From NCBI GenBank assembly GCA_040388625.1, contig JAZKBK010000005.1, positions 285,478 to 349,477 of the forward strand: a stretch of 64,000 nucleotides of DNA, given 5' to 3'. Numbering within the stretch: the first letter of the stretch is position 1; each line of letters begins with the position of its first letter. The translations under genes were made by a program, and so were the position numbers. Source of the DNA: Gemmatimonadota bacterium. GTDB taxonomy: Bacteria > Gemmatimonadota > Gemmatimonadetes > Gemmatimonadales > Gemmatimonadaceae. The notes under the pieces were generated by a model, which was not told where the DNA came from, did not search any database, and saw nothing but the letters and a program-made list of their open reading frames with translations. Of the stretch, positions 43,356 through 54,000 are shown in pieces.

Positions 43356-46300
43356 ATGTTCATCTCAGACTTCGCGATCAAGCGCCCCATCGTCACAGTG
43401 GTGATAATGGTCGCGCTCGTGATCTTCGGCTTGTTCTCCGCGTTCAACACGGACGTGGATGAGCTACCCGACATTCAGCAGCCGATCGTGTTCGTTGCAG
43501 TCCCGTATCCCGGCGCATCGCCGGATCAGGTCGAGCGCGAGGTGGTCGACCGGATGGAAGAAGCGTTCCAGGGTCTCAACGGCATCGATCAGATCACATC
43601 GACCTCGACGGACGGCTTCGCGCAGATCATAGTCCAGTTCGTGTATTCCAAGCCGACCGACGAGGCGGCGCAGGACGTGCGCGATGCGATCTCCGGAATT
43701 CGCGACAAGCTCCCTGTCGAGATGAAGGAGCCGATCATCAAGAAGTTCGATCCGGCCGACCAGCCGATCGTGTCGCTCACGCTGTCGTCCAACACGCTCA
43801 AGCCGAACGAGTTGACGATTCTGGCCGACCCCGACATCACGCGTCAGCTCCAGGGACTGCCGGGAGTTGCTCAGGTGACGTTGTCGGGTGGCGTGGATCG
43901 CGAGATATCGGTGGACGTGATTCCCGCGCGTCTCAATGCGGCGAAGGTGAGCGTGTCGGACGTCGTCAACGCGTTGAACGCGCAGAATCTCGCGGTTCCG
44001 GTCGGCATGATCACGGGCGCGCTCGAGGAGCGCTCGATACGACTGCGTGGGCGCATCGCGGACGCAAGAGATTTCGGTCAGCTCGTCGTCGCGCAGAGGG
44101 GCGGTCAGGTGATTCGTCTCGCGGACGTCGCGAACGTCTATGACGGATCCGCGGAGCAGCGATCGCTCGCTCTCTTTAATGGAGTCGAAGGGATTGGTAT
44201 CGACATCACCAAGTCGAAGGGCACCAGCACGACGCGCGTGAGCGACGAGATCAACCAGCGTGTCAAGGAAATAAAAAAGACCCTACCGGCTGGCGTGACG
44301 CTCAACGTGGTGCGCGATGCCGGGCCGCGTGTGACGAATTCGGTTCGCAACGTAGAGGAGGCGCTCGTGGAAGGCGCAATCCTTACCGTGATCGTGGTGT
44401 TCCTCTTCCTCAACTCGTGGCGCTCGACCGTGATCACGGGACTCGCGCTGCCAGTTTCAGCGATTTCAGCCTTCATCGCGGTTCATGCGTTCGGATTCAC
44501 GCTCAACACGATGTCACTGCTGGGCCTCTCGCTCGCGATCGGAATTCTGATCGACGACGCGATAGTAGTGCGAGAGAACATCGTGCGACACATCGAGATG
44601 GGTGAAGACCATTTCACGGCTGCACACACGGGTACCGACGAAATCGGTCTCGCTGTAACAGCTACGACGCTGTCGATCATGGCGGTGTTCGTTCCGATTG
44701 CGTTCATGAGCGGAATATCCGGACAGTGGTTCCGGCCGTTCGCATTGACGATTGCATGCGCAGTTCTGGTCTCGCTCTTCGTCTCTTTCTCGCTCGATCC
44801 GATGCTTTCGGCGTACTGGCCCGATCCCGCAATCGAGGCGCACGAACATCGCGCGTGGATCTCGCGCAAGCTGGAGACATTCAACAAGTGGTTCGACAGG
44901 CAGGCGGACAACTACAGGGGCGTGATCGCGTGGGCGCTGGATCACCGCGCGGATATGGTCGCGATATCGATTGGTGTGTTCTTCGCGAGCATTCTGATTC
45001 CCGCGAAGGGCCTGTTTGCGGCAATATCGCTACTGGCTGGAGTGATGCTGATAGTGTGGTTGATGTCGTTCAACTATCCGAAGTCGGCCGTCGGTACCAT
45101 TCTCAAGAGTGTCATCGCCATCGGCGTGTTCGTGGGCTCGCTGCTCTTCGGTCTCACGCTGCCGGAGCCCGGCTGGGCCAAGCTCGGCGGCGGTTTCATT
45201 CCTGATTCCGACAACTCCGAGCTGAACGTCTCGATCGAGACGCCGCCAGGGTCGAACATCGATTACACGCACATAAAGGCCGAGGAGATCGGACGCATCA
45301 TTCGCACGCACAAGGAAGTCGCATATACGTATACGACTGTTGGTACTGCGACGGGGTCGGGCGAGGTGGATGTCGGGAGCATCTACATCAAACTGGTTCC
45401 CAAGAATGAGCGATCCATATCGCAGGGCGACCTGAGCAACATCATCCGCGGGGAGATTGCACATGTCGCTGGTGTTACAGCGTACACGTTCAACAGCAGC
45501 TTTGCGGGTAACCAGAAGCAGATCCAGGTTCAGATTCGCGGCAACGATGCCGCGCAACTGAATGCGGTAGCAGAGCAGATGGAAGTGGAGGTGCGCAAGG
45601 TTCCGGGAGCGGCCGACGTCGGGCTGTCGACGAAGGGGCTCAAGCCGGAGCTCGACGTGCAGCTGAATCGCGGACTCGCCGGAACGCTCGGCATCACCGT
45701 GGGGCAGCTCGCGCAGGCGTTGAGGCCGGCATTCGCGGGTGTGCAGGCCGGAAGCTGGGTCGATCCCACTGGCAAGACGCGCGACGTCACGGTTCGGCTT
45801 CCAGCGGCTTCGCGACAGAACGTTTCGGATCTGCGACAGCTGCCAATCGCCGTGCCGACCCCGAATGGTACTCCTCCGGCGCAGGCGTCCTCCGCTGCGG
45901 CCACTCCAATTAACTCCGGTCCGCAGACGATTCCGCTCGGCCAGATCGCGACCGTCCGTCTGACGACCGGTCCGGCGCAGATCGATCATCTGGACGAGGA
46001 CAAGGTCGTCACCGTCGGTGTGAATCCGCAGGGGCGTCCGTTGAGCGAGGTATCGGCTGACGTGAATCGTGCCATCGCGAAGGTTCCGCTGCCGCCCGGC
46101 GTGCACCTTTCGCAGGGTGGGCAGGTGAAGGATCAGAACGAGGTGTACGGCGCGATCGTGGCCGCGCTTGGGCTCGCGATTCTGCTCATGTACCTCATTC
46201 TCGTGGTGCAGTTCGGATCGTTCCTTGATCCGCTCGCGATCATGTTGTCGCTTCCGTTGTCGCTGATCGGAGTCGTGCTCGCGTTGCTCATAACGGGTGG

Positions 46301-46766
46301 CACGCTCAACATCATGTCGATGATCGGTGTGATCCTGCTGATGGGAATCGTAGCGAAAAATGCGATCCTGCTGGTGGACTTCGCCAAGTGGACGCGTGAA
46401 TCGAAGAAGATCACGTTGCGGGAGGCGCTCATCGAAGCTGGCAGGGTACGCCTGCGTCCGATTCTCATGACGACGTTCGCGCTCATCGCCGGCATGATCC
46501 CCGTAGCGCTCGGCCTCGGTGAGGGAGCCGACTTCCGCGCACCGCTGGGGCGTGCAGTCATCGGTGGCGTCATAACATCGACACTGCTCACGTTGATCGT
46601 AATCCCGACGTTCTACGAGATCCTGGACGAATGGCGCGAGAAGCTCGTGCATGCATTCGGGCGTGGCGCCGCGGCCGAACTGGAACACGCACCGGAGCAT
46701 GCGCCGAGGGCGGAGCCTGGCATGGGAGCACCACCGAGACCAGCCATGGGCGAGCCGACACCGTAG
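43356..46766 (+). CDS. RND-family multidrug/solute efflux pump
   Basis: A 1136-residue inner-membrane transporter with the HAE1-type start [26 protein letters not shown], the porter-domain motif [26 protein letters not shown], and the membrane signatures [23 protein letters not shown] (proton-relay acidic pair in TM4) and [22 protein letters not shown] near TM11. A central insertion around residues 520-620 has extra hydrophobic stretches ([33 protein letters not shown]), longer than in AcrB. The last 50 residues are a hydrophilic Ala/Glu/Pro tail. It exports drugs, dyes or solvents with the adaptor and channel. Annotated starts upstream in the same frame were rejected. Confidence 0.95.
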   Translation: MFISDFAIKRPIVTVVIMVALVIFGLFSAFNTDVDELPDIQQPIVFVAVPYPGASPDQVEREVVDRMEEAFQGLNGIDQITSTSTDGFAQIIVQFVYSKPTDEAAQDVRDAISGIRDKLPVEMKEPIIKKFDPADQPIVSLTLSSNTLKPNELTILADPDITRQLQGLPGVAQVTLSGGVDREISVDVIPARLNAAKVSVSDVVNALNAQNLAVPVGMITGALEERSIRLRGRIADARDFGQLVVAQRGGQVIRLADVANVYDGSAEQRSLALFNGVEGIGIDITKSKGTSTTRVSDEINQRVKEIKKTLPAGVTLNVVRDAGPRVTNSVRNVEEALVEGAILTVIVVFLFLNSWRSTVITGLALPVSAISAFIAVHAFGFTLNTMSLLGLSLAIGILIDDAIVVRENIVRHIEMGEDHFTAAHTGTDEIGLAVTATTLSIMAVFVPIAFMSGISGQWFRPFALTIACAVLVSLFVSFSLDPMLSAYWPDPAIEAHEHRAWISRKLETFNKWFDRQADNYRGVIAWALDHRADMVAISIGVFFASILIPAKGLFAAISLLAGVMLIVWLMSFNYPKSAVGTILKSVIAIGVFVGSLLFGLTLPEPGWAKLGGGFIPDSDNSELNVSIETPPGSNIDYTHIKAEEIGRIIRTHKEVAYTYTTVGTATGSGEVDVGSIYIKLVPKNERSISQGDLSNIIRGEIAHVAGVTAYTFNSSFAGNQKQIQVQIRGNDAAQLNAVAEQMEVEVRKVPGAADVGLSTKGLKPELDVQLNRGLAGTLGITVGQLAQALRPAFAGVQAGSWVDPTGKTRDVTVRLPAASRQNVSDLRQLPIAVPTPNGTPPAQASSAAATPINSGPQTIPLGQIATVRLTTGPAQIDHLDEDKVVTVGVNPQGRPLSEVSADVNRAIAKVPLPPGVHLSQGGQVKDQNEVYGAIVAALGLAILLMYLILVVQFGSFLDPLAIMLSLPLSLIGVVLALLITGGTLNIMSMIGVILLMGIVAKNAILLVDFAKWTRESKKITLREALIEAGRVRLRPILMTTFALIAGMIPVALGLGEGADFRAPLGRAVIGGVITSTLLTLIVIPTFYEILDEWREKLVHAFGRGAAAELEHAPEHAPRAEPGMGAPPRPAMGEPTP

Positions 46767-46776
46767 ATTTCGCCGG

Positions 46777-47655
46777 GTGAGGTCACCCACCAGCCGCGCG
46801 ATGCGCGCGGCGCAGGCCGGAATGGCGGTGAATCTGATCCTCGCGGTCATCAAGCTGATCGCGGGGATCATCGGTCATGCATACGCGCTGGTTGCCGACG
46901 CGGTCGAATCGACGGCTGATATTTTCTCGTCGCTCGTCGTGTACGGCGGTCTGCGGATTGCCGCGCAGCCGGCGGATGAGGACCATCCGTACGGTCATGG
47001 ACGCGCCGAGGCACTTGCCGGCGCGCTCGTGGCGTTGATGTTGCTTGCCGCCGCGCTCGGAATTGCGATCGAGGCCGTGCGTGAGATACGAACTCCGCAT
47101 CACACGCCGAGGGCGTGGACGCTCGCGGTGCTGGTCGGTGTGATCGTCATCAAGCAGGTGATGGCGAGCAAGGTATTCCGGATCGGCTCGGAGATCGGAA
47201 GCACCGCTGTAATGGCCGACGCGCAGCATCATCGCAGCGACGTGATTACATCCACAGCGGCGTTCATCGGGATCAGCATCGCCGTGATCGGCGGTCCGGG
47301 CTGGGAGCAGGCAGACGACTGGGCAGCGCTCGTGGCGTCGCTCGTGATCTGCTACAATGGCGTGAGGATGTTGCGGCCAGCGGTGAACGATCTGATGGAT
47401 CGCATTCCGGATGACAGCGTGGTGCAGGGGATAGCGAGCGCGGCAACGAGCGTGGCAGAAGTGCGCGCGATCGAGAAGCTCAAGGTGCGCAAGGTTGGCT
47501 TGCAGTATGCGGTCGATCTGCACGTTCAGACAGACCCGCAGATGTCACTTCACGACGCGCATATAGTGAGCGGCAAGGTGAAGGGGGCGATACGCGCGGC
47601 GATGCCGTCGGTGGATGGGGTGTTGATCCATATGGAGCCGTACGAGCCGGCGTAG
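46777..47655 (+). CDS. Cation diffusion facilitator (CDF) metal exporter
   Basis: A 292-residue membrane protein with six hydrophobic segments. CDF signatures are LVADAVESTADIFSSLVVYGGLRIA (TM2 with the first metal Asp), PYGHGRAEALAGALVALMLL, and MADAQHHRSDVITSTAAFIGI (TM5, HxxxD-type site). The C-terminal cytoplasmic domain (AIEKLKVRKVGLQYAVDLHVQTDP, ..VLIHMEPYEP) is the ferredoxin-like regulatory fold. It exports Zn, Mn, Fe or Co. The start is taken as GTG 46777, ATG 46801 being an alternative. It lies 10 bases after the pump gene and may be co-transcribed. Confidence 0.9.
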   Translation: MRSPTSRAMRAAQAGMAVNLILAVIKLIAGIIGHAYALVADAVESTADIFSSLVVYGGLRIAAQPADEDHPYGHGRAEALAGALVALMLLAAALGIAIEAVREIRTPHHTPRAWTLAVLVGVIVIKQVMASKVFRIGSEIGSTAVMADAQHHRSDVITSTAAFIGISIAVIGGPGWEQADDWAALVASLVICYNGVRMLRPAVNDLMDRIPDDSVVQGIASAATSVAEVRAIEKLKVRKVGLQYAVDLHVQTDPQMSLHDAHIVSGKVKGAIRAAMPSVDGVLIHMEPYEPA

Positions 47656-47658
47656 CGA

Positions 47659-48855
47659 TCAGAGAATCGCGCGAAGCACCGGCGTCCGTCTGAACACCGC
47701 AGCACTGAGCGCGAACGACGCGATGCACGCCACGATCGTGAGGAGCGCGAACTTGAACAGCGGGGCCGCCGCGATCGGATGAAGCATGCGCGCGCCAAGT
47801 ATGACGAAGGGCGGATGGAAGACGTACACGCTGAACGCGTTGTCCGACATGAATTTCTCGAAACGCCCCTGAGTGTTGTACGCTCTCCTGAAGATGACGA
47901 GCAGTCCGTAGGAGACCGCCACGCAAGTGAATGACTCCCAGAGATTCATCGACGCGGCCTGCCAGTGCCATCCGCCTGCGTACGCGGATCCGTCATCAGA
48001 GAGCCTTCCGCCGACTATCAGTATCGCAAGCCACGCCGCGAACCCGACCGGGAGTACGATTGCGAGCCATCGCACGCCCAATCGGTAGTCGAGCTTCTGG
48101 AGCCAGTGTCCGCGGGCGAAGTACGTGCCGGCAATGAACAGGAGAATGTACTGGGGGAAATCCGCCAGTTGCAGATTCAACACCGACGTGCCGTCCGGGA
48201 AGATCAGGCGTACGACGAACGTGAATGCAGCCATCACCAAGGCAAATCCAATGAGACGTGCGTTGTTCGGCGCCGGGGAGTCACTCGCATCGATCGCCGC
48301 GTCGGTCCGGCCTGGGTGGAGCGCGGCATAGCATACGCAGAAGATCAACAGCGCGAGACAGAACCAGAGCGGTCCGTTCTCCTGAAGAAACTGTCCGTTT
48401 CTGATGTGCTTGATCCACTCGTTGGCGAAGGATGTAGGCTCGGTGGAGTTCCAGGAATGCGCGACGAAATATTCAGTGATCGGGCCGAGCACGAACATGT
48501 AGAACAGGACAGGTAATCCAAGCCGGAACGCGCGCTCTCGTATGAACTTCCTGGCACCTTTCCGCTGGAGCGACGACGGAACGAAGTAACCGGCGATGAA
48601 GAACAGCAAGCCCATGAAAAACGCCTGGAGATACATCTGCCAGGCGGCGAAGGTGAGAAGAGCCGCCGGCGTGACGGGAGATCGGTCGGTGAAGTACCAG
48701 TTACCGAGCGGGCTGTAGGTGTCGGCAGAGTGCATGCTGACGACGAGGATGATCATCACCCAGCGTATGTTGTCGATGAACAGCAACCGAGGGCCGCGTG
48801 GTGTGGCGGCAATCGGTGGTTCCGTCGCGGCTGCGTCGATGGTGAGCTCTTGCAC
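47659..48855 (-). CDS. Acyltransferase-3 family integral membrane protein
   Basis: A 398-residue protein with about ten hydrophobic segments. The opening RLLFIDNIRWVMIILVVSMHSADTYSP contains the catalytic His of the acyltransferase-3 family, and QAFFMGLLFFIAGYFVPSSLQRKGARKFIRERAFRLGLPVLFYM is the conserved Arg-rich segment. Members O-acylate sugars, glycans or antibiotics in the membrane; this one resembles the OpgC/glucan-type group. It is a single gene, convergent with the CDF gene, the two stop codons being only three bases apart. Confidence 0.85.
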   Translation of the reverse strand: MQELTIDAAATEPPIAATPRGPRLLFIDNIRWVMIILVVSMHSADTYSPLGNWYFTDRSPVTPAALLTFAAWQMYLQAFFMGLLFFIAGYFVPSSLQRKGARKFIRERAFRLGLPVLFYMFVLGPITEYFVAHSWNSTEPTSFANEWIKHIRNGQFLQENGPLWFCLALLIFCVCYAALHPGRTDAAIDASDSPAPNNARLIGFALVMAAFTFVVRLIFPDGTSVLNLQLADFPQYILLFIAGTYFARGHWLQKLDYRLGVRWLAIVLPVGFAAWLAILIVGGRLSDDGSAYAGGWHWQAASMNLWESFTCVAVSYGLLVIFRRAYNTQGRFEKFMSDNAFSVYVFHPPFVILGARMLHPIAAAPLFKFALLTIVACIASFALSAAVFRRTPVLRAIL

Positions 48856-49151
48856 GACTACTCCGGAAGCGTTCTATCTGGATCGCCGGTACGTGAAGCG
48901 GGGCTTCGATTGTTCCGTCAGCAGCGGACGAACCGCATGCCCCCGCCGGTCGCATCCAACATTACGCGTCACGTCCAACCTGACACAAGATTGGTCAGGT
49001 CCAACGGGGAAAAGGTTCATCGGGCGAGCGACCGCGTCACCGCCGACCGGACTACGGGTGAGGAGAGCGGAGCCAGTTGTGCGAGCATCATTTATGCACC
49101 CCAATCGTGCGTTTGTGTACGCAATCGTCACCATCAATCCGGAGTGTTCCC

Positions 49152-49463
49152 ATGTATCTGATTCGCGAGATCATGTACTGCAAGCCGGGCAAGGTGCGCC
49201 CGATGGTCGACAAGTTCGTTGCCATGTCCAGGCTCGGGGAGAAGTCAGGCATGCGCGGCATGCGCGTCATGACCGATTTCAGCGCCGAGCGCTACTGGAC
49301 GGTCGTGGCGGAGATGGAGGTTCCGGACCTCGGCACATTCGAAAAGATGATGTCCGCGCCACCGGGGTCGTCGGATGACATGAAACAGATGGAAGAGATC
49401 ATGAAGGACTATCACGACCTCGTCGATCACGGCAAACGGGAGATCTACAAGATCGAGGGCTGA
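49152..49463 (+). CDS. NIPSNAP-like small alpha/beta-barrel protein
   Basis: A 103-residue protein that reads like a single ferredoxin-like dimeric barrel: YLIREIMYCKPGKVRPMVDKFVAMS, MRVMTDFSAERYWTVVAEMEVPDLGTFEKMM, and a final helix with KQMEEIMKDYHDLVDHGKREIYKIEG. NIPSNAP/EthD-type folds do not have a common reaction; the role is unknown. About 296 bases separate it from the acyltransferase gene on the other strand; I see no clear promoter boxes there. The longer upstream frame (49077) was rejected. Confidence 0.72.
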   Translation: MYLIREIMYCKPGKVRPMVDKFVAMSRLGEKSGMRGMRVMTDFSAERYWTVVAEMEVPDLGTFEKMMSAPPGSSDDMKQMEEIMKDYHDLVDHGKREIYKIEG

Positions 49464-49885
49464 TTGACCAGCACGTCCGCGCCACGGCAAGCTGTCCACG
49501 CCACCGGCCTTACGGTCGTGGTAGGGAGACGCCATCCTTTGCACCGTTCGATCCGATCGATTTTCGGGATCCGCGCGCGCACCTTCAGTTGAATGATGCA
49601 GACACCGCCGCGCTGACGGCGGCCGCAATTCTCATCTGCGCCCGTCGACGACAATGTCAGCGCCGTCGGCCGCGGGGGTTTCGGTAGGCTGGGTGGTACT
49701 ACGGGGCTGCATCTCGATGAGCAGGGTTATGTGACGGCGCGATCACTTCCGGCACCTACGTTCTTGTTTGCTGGATGCAAACAGACAACAAACTGCACTT
49801 CCAACTCGGCATGGAGAAAGTCCTGACCGTTCCGGCGACATGATCGGCCGACGGCGCGATTGTACGGCCGACGTGCAACGCGAAA
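49464..49885. other. Gene-free stretch, possibly with a gene remnant
   Basis: There is no convincing gene. One frame (about 49618-49824) reads SAVGRGGFGRLGGTTGLHLD..YVTARSLPAPTFLFAGC, which looks protein-like, but it starts after a stop codon, has no early start codon and ends at another stop, so it may be the remnant of a decayed gene. Confidence 0.35.
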
Positions 49886-50749
49886 TCAGCCCGCGTCGAT
49901 CCAGGGGTCGTGCGTCATCCAGTTGCTATCCGGCGCGAACAGGAACACGAGACCGCCGTTCGCGAGCTTGGGTAGCAGCTGTTTGGCGCGTGCAGGTTCC
50001 ATCGCCGGACAGCCCTCGCTCCGTCCTGCGCGCGTGGATGTGACGTACGGTGCCCCGTGCGCGACAACTCCGCGCGCTCGCGCGTTGTTGTTGAAGTCAC
50101 CCGATACTCCCGCGAGCCTCAAGCCGACCGAATGGTACGGTTGGCCGCCTGCGTGACCGGTGAAAGCGTAGATCTCCTGTGCGACGTAGAGGCCAAGCGA
50201 AGTCGTGGCTGCACCGAAGGCATTGGAGAATCGCTTGGGGACGCCAGCCGAGTTGGGCGCAGATCCGCGGCCGTGCGCTACCATGAATGGTCCGTCGACT
50301 ATGGATAGCGCATCCATGTCGAAGACGTATCCGCGCGGCTGCGTGCTGGGCAGGCCGTAGTCGACGAAGTACAGATACGGCTTGCGCACCCTGTCCGGAT
50401 GCGCGGCCCTGAACGCGAAATAGCTCTCGAATGCGTCAGGGAGCGCGCGCGAGTTGCTGAGTGGCCGTACCGCGGACGCGAGTGCGCCGAGCGCGTTCCG
50501 GGTGCTGGTCTCGATCTCCTCGTTGTTGCGGGCCGCAGGCTTCAGTGAAACGCGGCCGCTGAATACGGACCCGATAGCTGCGCTCACGTTCCCCGTATGC
50601 ATCGATGCCAGCGTCGTTGCCGAGCGGAGCACTCGGCCGTTCCTACGCGACGCGGAATAAGCGGGATTGGCATTCGACCCCACGTACGCGACCGCAGTCG
50701 CAGCAATGAGCAGGGTTGGAAGCAGGTTAAGGTATTTCCGTGATGCCAT
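49886..50749 (-). CDS. Exported murein L,D-transpeptidase catalytic-domain protein
   Basis: A 287-residue exported protein (signal LNLLPTLLIAATAVAYVGS). The N-terminal 100 residues are a variable spacer. The catalytic region at about 120-265 has YLYFVDYGLPSTQPRGYVFDMD, FMVAHGRGSAPNSAGVPKRFSNAFGAATTSLGLY, HSVGLRLAGVSGDFNNNARARGVVAHGAPYV and RSEGCPAM with the nucleophile Cys247, i.e. the HGA..SxGCPA signature of the YkuD-like murein L,D-transpeptidase family. It cross-links or modifies peptidoglycan in the periplasm. It is a single gene with GGA eight bases before the ATG. Confidence 0.85.
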   Translation of the reverse strand: MASRKYLNLLPTLLIAATAVAYVGSNANPAYSASRRNGRVLRSATTLASMHTGNVSAAIGSVFSGRVSLKPAARNNEEIETSTRNALGALASAVRPLSNSRALPDAFESYFAFRAAHPDRVRKPYLYFVDYGLPSTQPRGYVFDMDALSIVDGPFMVAHGRGSAPNSAGVPKRFSNAFGAATTSLGLYVAQEIYAFTGHAGGQPYHSVGLRLAGVSGDFNNNARARGVVAHGAPYVTSTRAGRSEGCPAMEPARAKQLLPKLANGGLVFLFAPDSNWMTHDPWIDAG

Positions 50750-50930
50750 GCTGATTCCAGAGTCGCGATCGGGCCCGCGACCGAGTGTCGGGGCAGCAGG
50801 AACGGTTGCCGTCAGGGGGTGACGACCGATGCCTCGTTCATATTACACCAGGGGATCAGAATGGTCCAAGGCCCCTGACGGTGGGGGCCGAGCTGGAGGC
50901 TGGCCGACGGCCGCGAAACGCATTCTTTTC

Positions 50931-50959
50931 TTGACACGATCTGTACGAAGACGTACTGT
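50931..50959 (+). promoter_or_regulatory. Promoter of the large TonB receptor gene
   Basis: TTGACA (50931-50936), a 17-base spacer and TACTGT (50954-50959), 53 bases before the ATG. An inverted repeat GTAC-gaagac-GTAC lies in the spacer and touches the -10 box. Confidence 0.55.
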
Positions 50960-51012
50960 AGGTACCGACAGGCCGGTCCAGAGGCTCAATCACCACTGCA
51001 AAGCACGACTGA

Positions 51013-54000
51013 ATGCAAATCCATCCGTCGCTGCTTCGATTTGTGATGGCCCTGACACTGGCGGTTCCCCTGTTCCTGGGAGCCAGGTCCGCTGCAGCCC
51101 AGCAAGCGGACGTCATTCGCGGCCTCATTACAGGGCGCGACGGTGTCGCGATCGCCGGCGTTCGAGTGACTGTGACGTCGGTCTCCGGAAACGTCAGCCG
51201 CACCGCTCGAACGGACAACAGCGGGCGCTTCACGGTGATCTTTCCGGGTGGCGAGGGCGACTACTTCGTGAGTCTCGCCATACTCGGCTTCGCTCCAAAA
51301 CGGTTCGAAATCAAGCGATCGGCTGATGAAGAGATTCTCATCGCTGACGCAACCATGAACACGGCCGTCACGCAGCTCGACACGGTGCAGGTCGGCGCCG
51401 GCCGCAAGCCACCGCCGCGCGGTGTTGCGACGCCGGACATCAGCGGGACCGAGCATAATGTAGATGTCCGGAACGTCGATCCTGCGCAGCAAGGCGATCT
51501 CGCGGCCATGGCAGCAAGTATCCCGGGCGTGACACTCGTCCCGGGCGCCGACGGAGACCCTTCCGGCTTCTCCGTACTCGGACTCTCGCCCGACCAGAAC
51601 GCCACGACACTCAATGGAATGTCGTACAACGGGTCGAACGTTCCGCGCGATGCGGGCATCTCCACTTCGGTCGTGACGAATCCGTATGATGTATCGCGCG
51701 GTGGATTCGCAGGCGCGCAGCTGAACGTGCGCTCGCAGCCTGGCTCCAACTACATCACGCGTTACACAAGCGCAAATGTGGACGCACCGGCCCTCCAGTG
51801 GACCGACGCGTCCGGCCGCGCGCTGGGACAACAGTACAACAACGTGTCACTCGGCGGACGAGTCTCAGGGCCGCTGGTATTCGACAAGGCGTTCTACAAT
51901 CTTGCATTTCAGGCCGGGCGAAGAGCGAGCGACCTGCGCTCACTCGTCAGTACCGATGCGCTCGGGTTGCAATCGGCGGGTGTGAGTCTCGACTCGGTGA
52001 CGCGCCTCGTCAGTTTGTTGAATCGGGCCGGAGTGCCTCTCGCCGCACCTCGGATCGGTTCCAGCCGCGAAACGGATCAGGCCTCTCTCTTCGGATCCTT
52101 CGACTTCGCTCCTCCAAGCTCCACGCGCGGGACGGCCGTCAACGTAACGGTGAGCGCCAACGTGACGAGCCTGTCACCTGCGAGCGCAATGAACACGGAA
52201 GTTCCGGCGCACGGCGGCGATCGCAAGTCCGCGCAGGGCGCGCTCCAGGTGGGACACAGTACGTATTTCGGCGTGGGCGTTCTGTCGGAAACGCAGGCGA
52301 GCGTATCGACGTCCGCGAATCACGGCGACCCCTTCACTGCGTTGCCGAGCGCGAGCGTGCTCGTGGGATCGACGTTCGCCGACGGCACCAGCGCAGTGCG
52401 AAATATCGGATTCGGCGGGAATTCGTTCCTCGGCACCCGCCAGTCCACGACGACTGCCGGCTTGATGAATCAGCTCTCGTGGTTCAGCACGAACAACAAG
52501 CACCGGGTCAAGCTCACGAGTGAGCTTCGGAACGACGCCTACTCGCAGGACCAGACGACGAACGCGCTGGGTACGTTCACCTTCAATTCGCTCGCCGACG
52601 TCGATGCGAACCGGCCTACGTCGTTCACGCGTCAGTTGTCGCGCCGCGTGAGAAGCGGCAACGATCACATCGAAGCATTGTCGCTGGGCGACGCGTACAG
52701 GCCGAGTACGACGTTGCAGTTGCAGTACGGATTGCGCCTCGATGCGAATCAGTTCACCACGCAACCCGTCGCGAACCCGGACGTCGCGCGTATTTTCGGA
52801 ACGTCGAACGATCACGTGCCGAGTCACGCGTACGTGAGTCCGCGGCTCGGCTTCTCGTGGGCGTATGGCACCGGCGCGCAGGTCGCGGCTTTCGCCGGCG
52901 CGGCGCGTGGCCCACGCGCGGTCGTTCGCGGCGGCGTCGGAGTATTTCAGGGCGTTCCGCAGGCGACGCTCATCGGCGGTGCGCTGGACAACACCGGCCT
53001 GCCGGGCAGCATTCAGCAGGTGTTCTGCGTGGGCCCTGCGACGCCGATTCCCGACTGGTCGGCGTACATTGCGAGCGTCAACAGCATACCTGCTGCATGC
53101 GCAGACGGTACGAGTGCCACTCCGTTCGCGAACACGGCGCCGTCGGTGACGCTGTTCGACCGGAGCTATACGGCACCGCGCAGCGTCCGGTCGAATCTGC
53201 AGTGGAATGGCGCGGTGTTGAACAATCGCTTCAACGCGAGTTTTGAAGGCGTGCTGTCGGTCAATCAACGGCAGCCGAGCTTCGTGGATCTGAATTTCAA
53301 TGGTGTACAGCAGTTCGTGCTGCCTGGAGAGGCGAACCGGCCGGTGTATGTATCGCCCGCGAGCATCGTCGCAAGTACGGGGTCGATCGGCGGAACGGAC
53401 GGACGTGTGTCGCCACTGTTCTCACACGTGACAGCGCTTCGCTCAGATTTGACGTCACAGAGCCGGCAGTTCACCGTACGGTTGTCGCCGATCGGTTTCA
53501 ATACTCATTTTGCCTGGAGTCTCGCGTACGTTCTCTCGGATGTGCGGGAGCAGGCGCGCGGATTCACGAGCGCGTCGGGCGATCCGCGCGACGTCGAGCA
53601 ATCCCGGTCCACCTTCGACTCGCGGCATCAGATCACGTACAGTTTCGTTTATAACGCGTTCGACTGGGTGCGCATGACCTGGTTTGGCAATCTTCGCTCG
53701 GGAACGCCATTCACTCCGCAGGTAGCTGGAGACATAAACGGGGATGGATACTCGAACGACCGCGCATTCGTCTTCGATGCTGCACGGAGTACCGATCCGG
53801 TAGCGGCCGCGATACACTCGCTTGTCACGAACGGATCGAGCGAGGCCCGCCGCTGCCTTGTCTCGCAGCTGGGTCAGATCGCGCGGAGAAACAGCTGCGA
53901 GGGGCCGTGGACTTCGACGGCATCGCTCTCGTTCGCGTTCAATCCGCTCAAAGTGAGACTTCCGCAGCGCGCGCAGCTGTCATTTGCCGCCTCGAATCCA

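Noticed and set aside
45030-46871. 613-codon open frame on the minus strand opposite the RND pump
   Set aside because: Shadow of a GC-rich gene; the composition is extremely Arg/His/Asp-rich and no domain is visible.
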